DNA of 64,000 bases from JAAXQD01 sp963790095. GTDB taxonomy: Bacteria > Desulfobacterota > Desulfobacteria > Desulfobacterales > UBA11574. Both the position numbers and the translations under genes were made by a program. Under the pieces are notes generated by a model that did no database searches, was not told where the DNA came from, and worked only from the letters and a program-made list of their open reading frames with translations. Below are positions 1 through 7,940 of the stretch, piece after piece; position 1 is the first letter of the stretch, and every line of letters starts with the position of its first letter. The stretch is taken from positions 124,001-188,000 of the forward strand of contig CAWBNO010000008.1 of NCBI GenBank assembly GCA_963790095.1, given 5' to 3'.

Positions 1-208
1 CATACAGCGTCAAAATGGGGATTCCGATTTCACGACACGTCCTAACAATGGTTCGAACGGTTTCGGAACCTTTTTCATGACCTTTGATCCGATTTAATAG
101 GCGCTTTTTGGCCCATCGACCGTTACCATCCATAATGATGGCAACATGGGAGGGTATTTTTTCAGGATTAAGATCTGTGCCAACAACCGAAGGTGTATTA
201 GAATTCAA
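1..208 (-). CDS. uppS: Isoprenyl (undecaprenyl) diphosphate synthase, N-terminal part, cut by window edge
   Basis: The reverse strand encodes the first 69 codons of a cis-prenyltransferase, which makes the C55 lipid carrier for peptidoglycan and other envelope polymers. The diagnostic HVAIIMDGNGRWA motif (with the catalytic Asp) lies near residues 21-33, followed by the family's KGHEKGSET stretch. The start is read as TTG at 208 because a strong Shine-Dalgarno (AGAAGGAGA) sits just upstream; no ATG precedes the motif. It overlaps the 3' end of frr by 11 bases, implying translational coupling. The order rpsB-tsf-pyrH-frr-uppS is widely conserved in bacteria. The C-terminal part lies outside the window. 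Confidence 0.93.
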   Translation of the reverse strand, partial: MNSNTPSVVGTDLNPEKIPSHVAIIMDGNGRWAKKRLLNRIKGHEKGSETVRTIVRTCREIGIPILTLY

Positions 209-755
209 GGATCTCCTTCTCTTTATCTTTACAGACTTCATCGACAAGTTGGATATACTCATCTGTTATTTTCTGTATCTGATCTTGAGCCTTGAAAGCA
301 TCATCTTCCGAAATTTCGCCATCTTTCTTCAAGCTTTTCAGCAGATCGTTGGCATCACGTCTTTGATTGCGCACCCCGATCCGATGTTCTTCACCCTTTT
401 TATATATGATCTTTACAAGCTGTTTTCTTCTCTCTTCGGTCAGCGGCGGAATGGAGATCCGTATCAGCTTGCCGTCATTTGAAGGCGTAAGACCGAGATC
501 GGACTTCAATAGGGCCTTTTCAATGTCCTTGAGAACGGACACGTCCCAAGGTTGTATGGTAATCAGGCGGCTTTCGGGAACTGCAAGAGATGCCATCTGG
601 TTTAGGGGTGTCAATGTGCCGTAATAATCGACCCGAATTCCGTCCATAAGTGAAAGGGAGGCACGTCCTGTCCGGATTCTTTTCAATTCATTTTCTAGCG
701 CATCTATCGACTTTTGCATTCCATCTCTGGTGTCTTGATATATCGATTCAATCAT
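198..755 (-). CDS. frr: Ribosome recycling factor
   Basis: Encodes 185 residues, the normal family length, that with EF-G split the post-termination ribosome. The N-terminus (MIESIYQDTRDGMQKSIDAL) and the segment RIRTGRASLSLMDGI are typical of RRF, as is the C-terminal helical stretch RRDANDLLKSLKKDGEIS. The reading frame is open 16 codons further upstream into pyrH, but the ATG at 755 has a good Shine-Dalgarno (AAGGAAG) and gives the family-standard N-terminus. It sits 11 bases downstream of the pyrH stop and overlaps uppS, so it is part of the rpsB-tsf-pyrH-frr-uppS operon. Confidence 0.97.
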   Translation of the reverse strand: MIESIYQDTRDGMQKSIDALENELKRIRTGRASLSLMDGIRVDYYGTLTPLNQMASLAVPESRLITIQPWDVSVLKDIEKALLKSDLGLTPSNDGKLIRISIPPLTEERRKQLVKIIYKKGEEHRIGVRNQRRDANDLLKSLKKDGEISEDDAFKAQDQIQKITDEYIQLVDEVCKDKEKEILEF

Positions 756-766
756 GGCGTCTTCCT

Positions 767-1483
767 TTAATGGTTTATCAGGGTTCCCACCGTTTCTCCG
801 CACACCACCTTTTCGATATTCCCCTTATGGGTCAGATTAAAGATAATAAGCGGAAGCTTATTATCCATCGCCAGGGAAATCGCCGTCATATCCATTACGT
901 GGAGCTGCTTTTCGATAACCCCCATATATCTGATCTCTCTTATAAATTTTGCATTTTTATCGACAACGGGATCTGCGTCGTAAAGTCCGTCGACCTTCGT
1001 GGCCTTTAAAAGAATCTCCGCATGTATTTCCTGTGCCCTGAGGACCGCAGCCGTATCGGTGGTGAAGTAAGGATTCCCGGTACCTGCTGCGAATATAACC
1101 ACCCGTCCCTTTTCCAGGTGGCGAACAGCCTTTCGAGCGATAAAGGGTTCCGCCACTTCATGCATTGAAATAGCCGTCTGAACACGGGTCACAACCCCTT
1201 TTTTTTCCAAAGCATCCTGTAACGCAAGGCTGTTAATGACGGTGGCCAGCATTCCCATTCGATCGGCAGAGACCCGATCCATGCCATATGAGGAGGCGGC
1301 GATGCCTCTGAAAATATTACCACCGCCGACCACAATAGCGACTTGAACCCCGAGATCAAAAACGGAACGGATCTCTCCGGCCACATACTTTATTATCTCG
1401 GGACTTATTCCAAAACTCTGATCCCCCATCAGCGCTTCACCGCTAAGTTTTAGCAGGATCCTTTTATATCTGGGCATGGTCAA
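767..1483 (-). CDS. pyrH: UMP kinase
   Basis: A 238-residue bacterial UMP kinase of the amino-acid-kinase fold, converting UMP to UDP for pyrimidine nucleotide supply. Visible landmarks are the N-terminal KLSGEAL phosphate-binding segment, VGGGNIFRG near residue 55, the DRMGML segment, and GTGNPYFTTDTAA in the middle of the protein. The start is either TTG at 1483 or ATG at 1477, with a GGGGA element upstream serving either; TTG is listed because it follows the tsf stop by three bases, although family members usually begin close to the PRYKRILLKLSG stretch. Co-transcribed between tsf and frr. Confidence 0.96.
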   Translation of the reverse strand: MTMPRYKRILLKLSGEALMGDQSFGISPEIIKYVAGEIRSVFDLGVQVAIVVGGGNIFRGIAASSYGMDRVSADRMGMLATVINSLALQDALEKKGVVTRVQTAISMHEVAEPFIARKAVRHLEKGRVVIFAAGTGNPYFTTDTAAVLRAQEIHAEILLKATKVDGLYDADPVVDKNAKFIREIRYMGVIEKQLHVMDMTAISLAMDNKLPLIIFNLTHKGNIEKVVCGETVGTLINH

Positions 1484-1486
1484 GGT

Positions 1487-2089
1487 CTATAATTCCCCAA
1501 TCCTGAATCTCGTGAATCGGTTGATTGAAATATTCTCACCGATTTTTGCAATCATTTCATTTAACAGATCTTCAATAGTGATATCGGGATCACGAACATA
1601 CGCCTGATTCATCAGGCAGCTCTCCTTGAAATATTTCTGCATCTTACCTTCTACAATTTTATCCGCTATTTTTTCAGGTTTGCCCATTTCCAGTACCTGG
1701 CCCCGATAGATTTCTTTTTCCCTGTTGAGGGTCTTTTCAGGAATGTCTTCGGGTCGGATCCCAACAGGATTGGTGGCTGCAATGTGCATGGCAATATTTT
1801 TTGCAAATTCCTTGAAATCGTCATTTTTTGCTACAAAATCGGTCTCACAATTAACTTCAACCAGAACCCCGAGCTTGTTATCCATATGGATATAAGACTC
1901 GATGATCCCTTCTGTCATCGCCCTTCCGGCGCGTTTAGCAGCCGTCGCCAAGCCTTTTTTTCTCAAAAAATCGATGGCCTGACTCATATCACCATCACAC
2001 TCTGCAAGTGCTCCTTTACAATCCATAATTCCGGCGCCGGTCTTCTCTCGAAGCTCCTTAACCATTGTCGCACTAATTGTTGACATCAT
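1487..2089 (-). CDS. tsf: Translation elongation factor Ts (short form)
   Basis: Nucleotide-exchange factor for EF-Tu. The N-terminal UBA-like domain with VKELREKTGAGIMDCKGAL is present, followed by the conserved core segment EVNCETDFVAKN. At 200 residues it is the shortened form seen in many bacteria, lacking much of the second core subdomain found in the longer E. coli protein. Two adjacent ATGs (2089 and 2086) follow the Shine-Dalgarno ACAGGAG. The first ATG overlaps the last base of the rpsB stop codon, a stop-start coupling fitting the conserved rpsB-tsf pair. Confidence 0.96.
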   Translation of the reverse strand: MMSTISATMVKELREKTGAGIMDCKGALAECDGDMSQAIDFLRKKGLATAAKRAGRAMTEGIIESYIHMDNKLGVLVEVNCETDFVAKNDDFKEFAKNIAMHIAATNPVGIRPEDIPEKTLNREKEIYRGQVLEMGKPEKIADKIVEGKMQKYFKESCLMNQAYVRDPDITIEDLLNEMIAKIGENISINRFTRFRIGEL

Positions 2090-3009
2090 TATTCTCCTGT
2101 ACTTTCCACCTCGGTTTTTTCCCCGGATTCTTCGCTGTCAGCATGTTTTAATTTTTCAGAATCAGGTTGACCTTCAGGTGTTGTTCTTTTAATTATCTCT
2201 ACAACGGGGCCTTCTGAACCGTCTGAAATCACCTTCCGTTCTCCGGGTTTTAGCTCCGCGCTGGCAGCTTCCACAGCAGACACCTCTTCTATTTCTTTGT
2301 CGGCTTCGGCCTGCTGTTTCTCAGCCAGACGCTCTCTTCCTTGGATACACGCATCGGCCATTCTGGAGGTAATGAGCCGTATTGCACGGATTGCATCATC
2401 ATTCCCCGGTATAATATAATCGATTTCATCAGGATCGCAATTGGTATCCACAATCGCAATAATAGGGATCCCCAAGCGTCGTCCCTCACGGACGGCAATG
2501 GCTTCATTTTTGGGGTCAACAACAAAAATCGCCCCTGGGAGCCCGTTCATGGTTCTGATTCCCCCAAGATTGTTATCGAGCTTTAACCGCTCCTTTCTTA
2601 ATTTCAACCGCTCTTTTTTGGGGAAAAGATCGATGGTTTCATCGTTTACGATGCCGTTAAGATAGTTCAAGCGGTCGATACTTTTTCTGATGGTGTGAAA
2701 ATTTGTCAACATTCCCCCCAACCACCGGTTATGAACGTAAAACATCTCACATCGATTGGCTTCTTCATAAATCGATTCTCTCGCTTGTTTCTTTGTACCC
2801 ACAAAAAGCAGCGGTTTGCCCTTTTCCACCGTATCAACGACAAAATCATACACGGTTCTGAACATCCGAACGGTTTTCTGAAGATCGATAATATAGATAC
2901 CGTTTCGGGCCCCAAAGATATAAGGTTTCATCTTGGGATTCCAACGTTTTGTCTGATGACCAAAATGAACTCCGGCTTCAAGGAGTTCTTTCATTGTAAT
3001 ATAAGCCAT
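2089..3009 (-). CDS. rpsB: 30S ribosomal protein S2
   Basis: 306-residue S2 of the small ribosomal subunit. Family landmarks are MKELLEAGVHFGHQTKRWNPKM at the N-terminus (shown here only as its start), YIIDLQKT, FVGTKKQARE and RWLGGMLTN, and later VDPKNEAIAVREGRRLGIP. The protein carries an acidic, Glu-rich C-terminal extension of about 70 residues beyond the conserved core. The frame is open further upstream, but the ATG at 3009 has a good Shine-Dalgarno (GGGAG) and gives the canonical N-terminus. First gene of the rpsB-tsf-pyrH-frr-uppS operon. A GC-rich leader of about 110 bases precedes it; regulation by S2 at the leader is known in other bacteria and possible here. Confidence 0.96.
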   Translation of the reverse strand: MAYITMKELLEAGVHFGHQTKRWNPKMKPYIFGARNGIYIIDLQKTVRMFRTVYDFVVDTVEKGKPLLFVGTKKQARESIYEEANRCEMFYVHNRWLGGMLTNFHTIRKSIDRLNYLNGIVNDETIDLFPKKERLKLRKERLKLDNNLGGIRTMNGLPGAIFVVDPKNEAIAVREGRRLGIPIIAIVDTNCDPDEIDYIIPGNDDAIRAIRLITSRMADACIQGRERLAEKQQAEADKEIEEVSAVEAASAELKPGERKVISDGSEGPVVEIIKRTTPEGQPDSEKLKHADSEESGEKTEVESTGE

Positions 3010-3125
3010 TTTTTTCTCCCTTCTTAATCGGTTTTTTCCACCGCCCTTATCTTTCCTGTATCCGACCTCGCCATGCGGGGCACCGGGGCACAGGTCCAAG
3101 GGCGTGCGAATTTATTAAACTGGTA

Positions 3126-3154
3126 CATCTAACAAATAAAATGTCGACTCGCAA
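3126..3154 (-). promoter_or_regulatory. Weak candidate promoter for the rpsB operon
   Basis: In the gap between prmC and rpsB, read on the reverse strand, TTGCGA and TAGATG are separated by 17 bases and preceded by an A-rich stretch resembling an UP element. Each hexamer is only a partial sigma-70 match, so this is an inference from position and spacing. Confidence 0.3.
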
Positions 3155-3195
3155 CCATTTTTTATATTTTTTGCTTTTAAAAGGCCGTGTTTTTG

Positions 3196-4110
3196 TTAGG
3201 TTCCCTTTTTCTGCATCTGGACAATACGAGGGTATCCCCCATAATCTTTGGTAAAGATGACTTTTTCATAATTCCCGGACTGTTCGATGATTTTCAGCAC
3301 ATCATCTTTCTGATCATGGCCAATCTCCAGCAACAGGTAGCCCTTCGGGCAGAGATGCAGATGCGCGGCATTCACGATAGATCTTACGCTTGAAAGTCCG
3401 TCTGCACCGCCGTCAAGGGCCGAAATCGGCTCGTACCGGTGTATTTCAGGTTGAAGCCCGGGAATCACCCCCCTCGGAACGTATGGTGGATTGGATACAA
3501 TGACATCAAACACCGTTTTTCCGCTACCGAAAGTGCCAAACCAGTCCGAACAAAAAAAATTGACACATCCATGGAGACCATGACGCGCTGCATTTTGTTT
3601 GGCATGAACTGCCGCCGCGATGGCCCGATCCGATGCAAAGAAAAGATGATTGGGTCGCATGGATGCAAGTGCCAGAATTACAGCCCCGGACCCCGTCCCC
3701 ATTTCTAATATTCGCTTTTGTGTCAGGTTTTGTTTGGATATTGAATCTTCCGGCAATAGTTTCAATGCAGCTTCAACCAAAAACTCGGTTTCAGGTCTCG
3801 GAATCAGAACATCTTTTGTAACTGCAAAATCCATGGACCAGAATTCTTTGAATCCCAAAATGTATGCCACCGGCTCCCTGTTAACCCGCCGTTTTATCAA
3901 CGCCTTAAACCGTGACAATTCTTCTGCACACAGCGGCTGATCGAACCGCAAATACAAATCTATCCTTTTTAATTCTAAGACATGGGCAAGGAGTATTTCA
4001 GCGGTCGCTCTTGGGCTTTCTATATCTCGGGATTTAAAATAAGAAGTGGTCCACTTAAGAAGTTTTATTATGGTCCATTCAGGCTCAATGGAGTTCATTG
4101 GGTTCTGCAT
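3196..4110 (-). CDS. prmC: Release-factor glutamine N5-methyltransferase
   Basis: PrmC/HemK methylates the Gln of the GGQ motif in release factors RF1 and RF2. The protein (304 residues) has an N-terminal helical domain, then an SAM-dependent Rossmann domain with the SAM loop EMGTGSGAVILALA near residue 150 and the substrate-binding NPPY tetrad near residue 210, continued as VSNPPYVPRG. The start overlaps the end of prfA by 26 bases; an in-frame ATG at 4098 is an alternative. Sitting directly behind its substrate's gene prfA is a conserved arrangement and implies coupled expression. Confidence 0.95.
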   Translation of the reverse strand: MQNPMNSIEPEWTIIKLLKWTTSYFKSRDIESPRATAEILLAHVLELKRIDLYLRFDQPLCAEELSRFKALIKRRVNREPVAYILGFKEFWSMDFAVTKDVLIPRPETEFLVEAALKLLPEDSISKQNLTQKRILEMGTGSGAVILALASMRPNHLFFASDRAIAAAVHAKQNAARHGLHGCVNFFCSDWFGTFGSGKTVFDVIVSNPPYVPRGVIPGLQPEIHRYEPISALDGGADGLSSVRSIVNAAHLHLCPKGYLLLEIGHDQKDDVLKIIEQSGNYEKVIFTKDYGGYPRIVQMQKKGT

Positions 4111-5164
4111 TCTGTAATATCTGGGTCTGATAAAAAGTAGTAAGCTCTTCTATGATTTCATCTACTTCGCCCTGCAGAATCTGTTCCAGTTTGTATAGGG
4201 TGAGCCCAATTCGATGGTCGGTAACTCTGCCCTGGGGGAAATTATAGGTTCTGATTCTCCCGCTTCTATCTCCATCTCCGATCTGGGTTTTTCGCTCTTG
4301 GGATCTCTTTTCGTTCTGATCCCTGATCATACCATCAAGAATACGGGCGCGAAGGACTTTCATCCCTTTGTTTTTGTTCTTTAATTGAGATTTTTCGTCC
4401 TGGCAGGTAACAACGATTCCGGTTGGCAGGTGGGTAAGACGTACGGCGGAGTCGGTTGTGTTGACACTCTGCCCCCCCGGTCCGGTGGATCGGAATACAT
4501 CGACTTTAATTTCACTCGGATCAATATGGAGTTCGACCTCCTCGGCTTCGGGCAAAACCGCAACGGTAACCGCAGACGTGTGTATTCGCCCCTGTGTCTC
4601 GGTTTCCGGAACACGTTGAACACGATGGGTACCGCTTTCATATTTAAAACAGCTGAATGCCCCTTTCCCATGAATCATGGCGACAATCTCTTTTAGCCCG
4701 CCGACACCGGTGGCGTGATGGCTTAGGACTTCGACTTTCCAGTTCTTGCCTTCAGCATACCTGCTGTACATCCTGAAAAGATCACTGACAAACAGCCCGG
4801 CCTCTTCTCCACCTGTACCGGCACGTATTTCAAGGATGACATTCTTGTCGTCATTGGAATCTTTGGGCAAAAGTAGCTTTTTAAGATCGGTTTCAAAGCG
4901 CTCTTTTTTAAGGGTTAGGGTATTGACTTCCTCACGGGCCATCTCTTTGATATCCGTATCGTTATCTTTCAACAACTCCATGCTGTCATTGAGTTCCGAC
5001 AGGGTCTTTTTATATTTCCGGAAAACGGATACGATCTTGTTGAGATCGGAATGCTCCCGGCTATACTTCTGGTATGCCTCCAGATCCTGAACAATTGCAG
5101 GATCGCTTAAAAGCTTTTCAATCTCAAAAAATCGTTTTTCAACACCTGTTAATTTATCGAACAT
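4085..5164 (-). CDS. prfA: Peptide chain release factor 1
   Basis: RF1, 359 residues, terminates translation at UAA and UAG. The codon-recognition tripeptide, PxT in RF1, reads Pro-Glu-Thr at residues 186-188 (E. coli has PAT). The peptidyl-hydrolysis motif GGQ is at residues 230-232 inside STGPGGQSVNTTDSA. The segment EIRAGTGGEEAGLF near residue 112 is also typical. It lies between rpmE and prmC and is preceded by an intrinsic terminator, so it may have its own promoter or rely on read-through from rho-rpmE. Confidence 0.97.
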   Translation of the reverse strand: MFDKLTGVEKRFFEIEKLLSDPAIVQDLEAYQKYSREHSDLNKIVSVFRKYKKTLSELNDSMELLKDNDTDIKEMAREEVNTLTLKKERFETDLKKLLLPKDSNDDKNVILEIRAGTGGEEAGLFVSDLFRMYSRYAEGKNWKVEVLSHHATGVGGLKEIVAMIHGKGAFSCFKYESGTHRVQRVPETETQGRIHTSAVTVAVLPEAEEVELHIDPSEIKVDVFRSTGPGGQSVNTTDSAVRLTHLPTGIVVTCQDEKSQLKNKNKGMKVLRARILDGMIRDQNEKRSQERKTQIGDGDRSGRIRTYNFPQGRVTDHRIGLTLYKLEQILQGEVDEIIEELTTFYQTQILQNAEPNELH

Positions 5165-5269
5165 GGTTTATATTCAGCGAAACTCGAGGGTTATACGCCT
5201 CGGAAGGATCAGACCGTGGAATCCGGATTGTACGAATGTTCCATCCTTTCAACGGCCTAAAATGTTATG

Positions 5270-5298
5270 AAAAAACAAGTGGCAGATGTTTTCTGCCA
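5270..5298 (-). terminator. Intrinsic terminator between rpmE and prfA
   Basis: On the reverse strand a perfect 7-bp stem (TGGCAGA / TCTGCCA, 5-base loop) is followed by CTTGTTTTTT. Slightly upstream, GCCCATC (5370-5376) and its complement (5323-5329) could pair across a 40-base loop before a second T-rich run. Together they suggest termination after rpmE. Confidence 0.75.
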
Positions 5299-5379
5299 AA
5301 AATATCACCTAAAAAATAAAACGCCCATCATCGCTGGCTCCAATATATGAAGGCTTAAAAGAATACGTAGATGGGCTGT

Positions 5380-5589
5380 CTATTTTTTCTGAAATTTTTC
5401 ATATTTCTTGCGGAAACGTTCAATTCGACCGGCAGTGTCCACAAGTTTCTGTTTTCCCGTGAAAAAAGGATGACATTTAGAACAGATCTCAACGCGTATA
5501 TCCGATTTTGTCGAGCTAGCCTCCAACACATTTCCACATGCGCACTTAATGGTTGCCTCTGAATATTCAGGGTGAATGTCCGCTTTCAT
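5380..5589 (-). CDS. rpmE: 50S ribosomal protein L31 (zinc-binding type)
   Basis: A 69-residue L31 of the cysteine-containing class: the CACGN motif near residues 16-20 and CSKCHPFFTGKQK near residues 37-49 supply zinc ligands. This zinc-dependent paralogue is the form used when zinc is replete. The ATG at 5589 is chosen over an upstream in-frame ATG because GGAGG lies eight bases before it and it gives the family N-terminus MKADIHPEY. It lies 25 bases downstream of rho; rho-rpmE-prfA-prmC is a recurrent bacterial order. Confidence 0.96.
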   Translation of the reverse strand: MKADIHPEYSEATIKCACGNVLEASSTKSDIRVEICSKCHPFFTGKQKLVDTAGRIERFRKKYEKFQKK

Positions 5590-5614
5590 ATATTTCAAAC
5601 CTCCTATTTCCTTT

Positions 5615-6862
5615 TTATGCATTCATGGAATTTAGAAAATGTTTATTATCCTTGGTTCCATTCATTTTATCAAGCAAAAATTCAAGACTATCTACAGGAT
5701 TTAACGATGAAAGTAGCTTTCTTAAAATCCATACCCGTGTCAAAGTATCATGATCCAGAAGGAGCTCTTCCTTCCGCGTACCGGATTTCTTGATATCAAT
5801 CGCGGGAAAAACGCGTTTATCGGCAAGCCTTCTATCGAGTTGAATCTCCATATTGCCGGTGCCTTTGAATTCTTCAAAAATAACCTCATCCATACGGCTT
5901 CCGGTATCCACAAGGGCCGTTGCGATAATGGTGAGGCTTCCGCCTTCTTCAATGTTTCTGGCAGCACCGAAAAAGCGTTTCGGGCGTTGAAGCGCATTTG
6001 AGTCGACACCGCCGGAAAGGATTTTTCCACTGGGAGGGATAACCGAATTGTATGCCCGAGCCAGTCTGGTGATACTATCCAATAAGATAATAACGTCCTT
6101 TTTATGCTCCACAAGGCGTTTGGCTTTCTCTATGACCATTTCCGCCACCTGCACATGCCTTTCGGCAGGTTCGTCAAAGGTCGAGCTGATCACTTCACCA
6201 TCCACGGATCGTTGCATGTCCGTAACCTCTTCCGGCCGTTCATCAATGAGCAATACGAACAGAACAATATCCTTATGATTGGCACTGATACTATTGGCGA
6301 TCGACTGTAAAAGCATTGTCTTACCGGATCTGGGAGGTGAAACAATCAACCCCCTCTGGCCAAAACCGATGGGCGTCAAAAGATCCATGATTCTCATGGA
6401 ATAATTGTCAGAATCGGCTTCGAGCATGGTCTTTCTGTCAGGATACAGCGGCGTCAGATTGTCAAAAAGGATTTTCTCCCTAGCCACCTCCGGATCTTCA
6501 TAATTGACCGCTTCAACCTTTAACAGCGCGAAATATCTTTCCGTCTCCTTGGGTTGACGGATTTGACCGGACACCGTATCACCAGTCCTCAAGTTGAAAC
6601 GACGTATCTGCGATGGTGACACATAAATATCGTCAGGTCCCGGCAAATAATTGTAATTCGGTGCGCGCAAAAATCCGAATCCATCGGGCAAAATTTCGAG
6701 CGTGCCTTCTCCGAATATCAAACCGGTCTTTTCGATTTCCGCCTGAAGTAGGGCGAAAATAAGATCTTGCTTTCTCATCCCGGCAGCGCCGTCAATTTTG
6801 AAAGTTTTGGCCATTTGGTTCAGCTCGCTGATTTTCTTTTCTTTAAGCTCAACAATATTCAT
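5615..6862 (-). CDS. rho: Transcription termination factor Rho
   Basis: Hexameric RNA-dependent ATPase that terminates transcription. The 415 residues hold an N-terminal Rho_N helical domain, the cold-shock-like primary RNA-binding domain with DGFGFLR and DIYVSPSQIRRFNLRTGD (residues 60-95), then the RecA-like domain with Walker A PPRSGKTML near residues 176-184, Walker B DVIILLDS near 256, the Q-loop region around residues 280-300 (SNALQRPKRFFGAARN) and the R-loop GTGNMEIQLDRR. Full length, no insertion. A GGAGGG Shine-Dalgarno precedes the ATG. The roughly 300-base AT-rich leader upstream fits the Rho autoattenuation known in E. coli. Confidence 0.97.
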   Translation of the reverse strand: MNIVELKEKKISELNQMAKTFKIDGAAGMRKQDLIFALLQAEIEKTGLIFGEGTLEILPDGFGFLRAPNYNYLPGPDDIYVSPSQIRRFNLRTGDTVSGQIRQPKETERYFALLKVEAVNYEDPEVAREKILFDNLTPLYPDRKTMLEADSDNYSMRIMDLLTPIGFGQRGLIVSPPRSGKTMLLQSIANSISANHKDIVLFVLLIDERPEEVTDMQRSVDGEVISSTFDEPAERHVQVAEMVIEKAKRLVEHKKDVIILLDSITRLARAYNSVIPPSGKILSGGVDSNALQRPKRFFGAARNIEEGGSLTIIATALVDTGSRMDEVIFEEFKGTGNMEIQLDRRLADKRVFPAIDIKKSGTRKEELLLDHDTLTRVWILRKLLSSLNPVDSLEFLLDKMNGTKDNKHFLNSMNA

Positions 6863-7173
6863 TAAAAAATTATCCCTCCAAGTAAATGTTATTTTTACAT
6901 CTTCTAACTATTTGAATTTTATTTTTTTACCCTGTCAGGCTGGTTAAATCAGAAATTTTAAGCCGGAGTAGAATTTTTCTCTTTTTCACTGGATCCGCTA
7001 TTCTATGGATTCAATAATTCCCTGTTTGACAGGAAGAATTTACAAATATTTTTTCAAAATGGATCCATGTTGGCTTTAATGAAAAAATATGGATTTTCAA
7101 TGAATTAAAATAGAAGAATTAGGCATTCTCTCCAAATGGCGGGATCCAACAGGTATGTTTTTATTTTTTGAAA

Positions 7174-7200
7174 ATTATATCATGATGATGCGGCTGTCAA
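7174..7200 (-). promoter_or_regulatory. rho: Candidate sigma-70 promoter for rho
   Basis: Perfect consensus hexamers on the reverse strand, TTGACA (7195-7200) and TATAAT (7174-7179), with a short 15-base spacer. The -35 overlaps the TGA stop codon of coaE. Transcription would begin near 7167, giving rho a leader of about 300 bases. The interval 6863-7173 is AT-rich and shows no open frame or tRNA. Confidence 0.6.
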
Positions 7201-7835
7201 GGGCTTTTTCTTTTTTTTGTATGGTTGAAAGAATTTTCGTATAATAAATCGACGGCCTCCATCAGTCGCGCCGTTGAACCCTCATTCAATAATACAAAAT
7301 CAGCACGTCCAATTTTTTCTTTGTCCGGCATCTGGACATGAATGAGGTTTTCAGCCTCATCGCGGGATATGTTGTCCCGGGCCATCAGTCTTTTAACTTG
7401 CAATTTGCGACCGGCGCTTACAAGAACGATCCGATCGAACTGTTCTTCCATATTCAGTTCAAAAAGGAGGGGAACTTCTATCACGACAATCTTGCAACCT
7501 TGATTTTCCGCACAGGCTATCTTTTTCCGCATAAGGTTCGATATTTCAGGGTGAACAATCCGCTCCAGACCCAAACGTGCAGCAGCATCTTTGATGATCA
7601 TTCGACGCAACATTTTACGATTCAATGTCGCATCCCTAAGCAGGACCGCCTCCCCGAAAAAATCCACGATTTTTTTATGGGCCGTCGAGTTCGGAGTAAC
7701 AGCTTCCCTTGCCAGGGCATCGGCGCTTATGACCTTTATCCCCAGTTCTTTAAATCGGTTGCAAACAGCGGTTTTTCCAGATCCGGCTCCGCCGGTCACG
7801 GCAACTCTAAGGGCTTTTGTTCTTGTTTTCTCCAT
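7197..7835 (-). CDS. coaE: Dephospho-CoA kinase
   Basis: Last step of coenzyme A synthesis: phosphorylates the 3'-OH of dephospho-CoA. The P-loop GGAGSGKTA is near residues 15-23, the segment ISADALARE follows near residue 36, and VIEVPLLFE is the conserved strand near residue 120. The 212-residue length matches the family. The frame is open another 68 codons upstream, but that stretch overlaps the divergent cca gene and does not resemble CoaE, so the ATG at 7835 is preferred even though its Shine-Dalgarno is weak. The C-terminus is basic (KKRKSP). Confidence 0.92.
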   Translation of the reverse strand: MEKTRTKALRVAVTGGAGSGKTAVCNRFKELGIKVISADALAREAVTPNSTAHKKIVDFFGEAVLLRDATLNRKMLRRMIIKDAAARLGLERIVHPEISNLMRKKIACAENQGCKIVVIEVPLLFELNMEEQFDRIVLVSAGRKLQVKRLMARDNISRDEAENLIHVQMPDKEKIGRADFVLLNEGSTARLMEAVDLLYENSFNHTKKRKSP

Positions 7836-7940
7836 ATGGGCATCCGGATAGACACAGGCTTTAAATAGTGATAATAAACATACACCGAGGAAAATCAAGA
7901 ATGCAATAAAATTACCCCCCGTTGCAAAGGGGTGGCGCAT

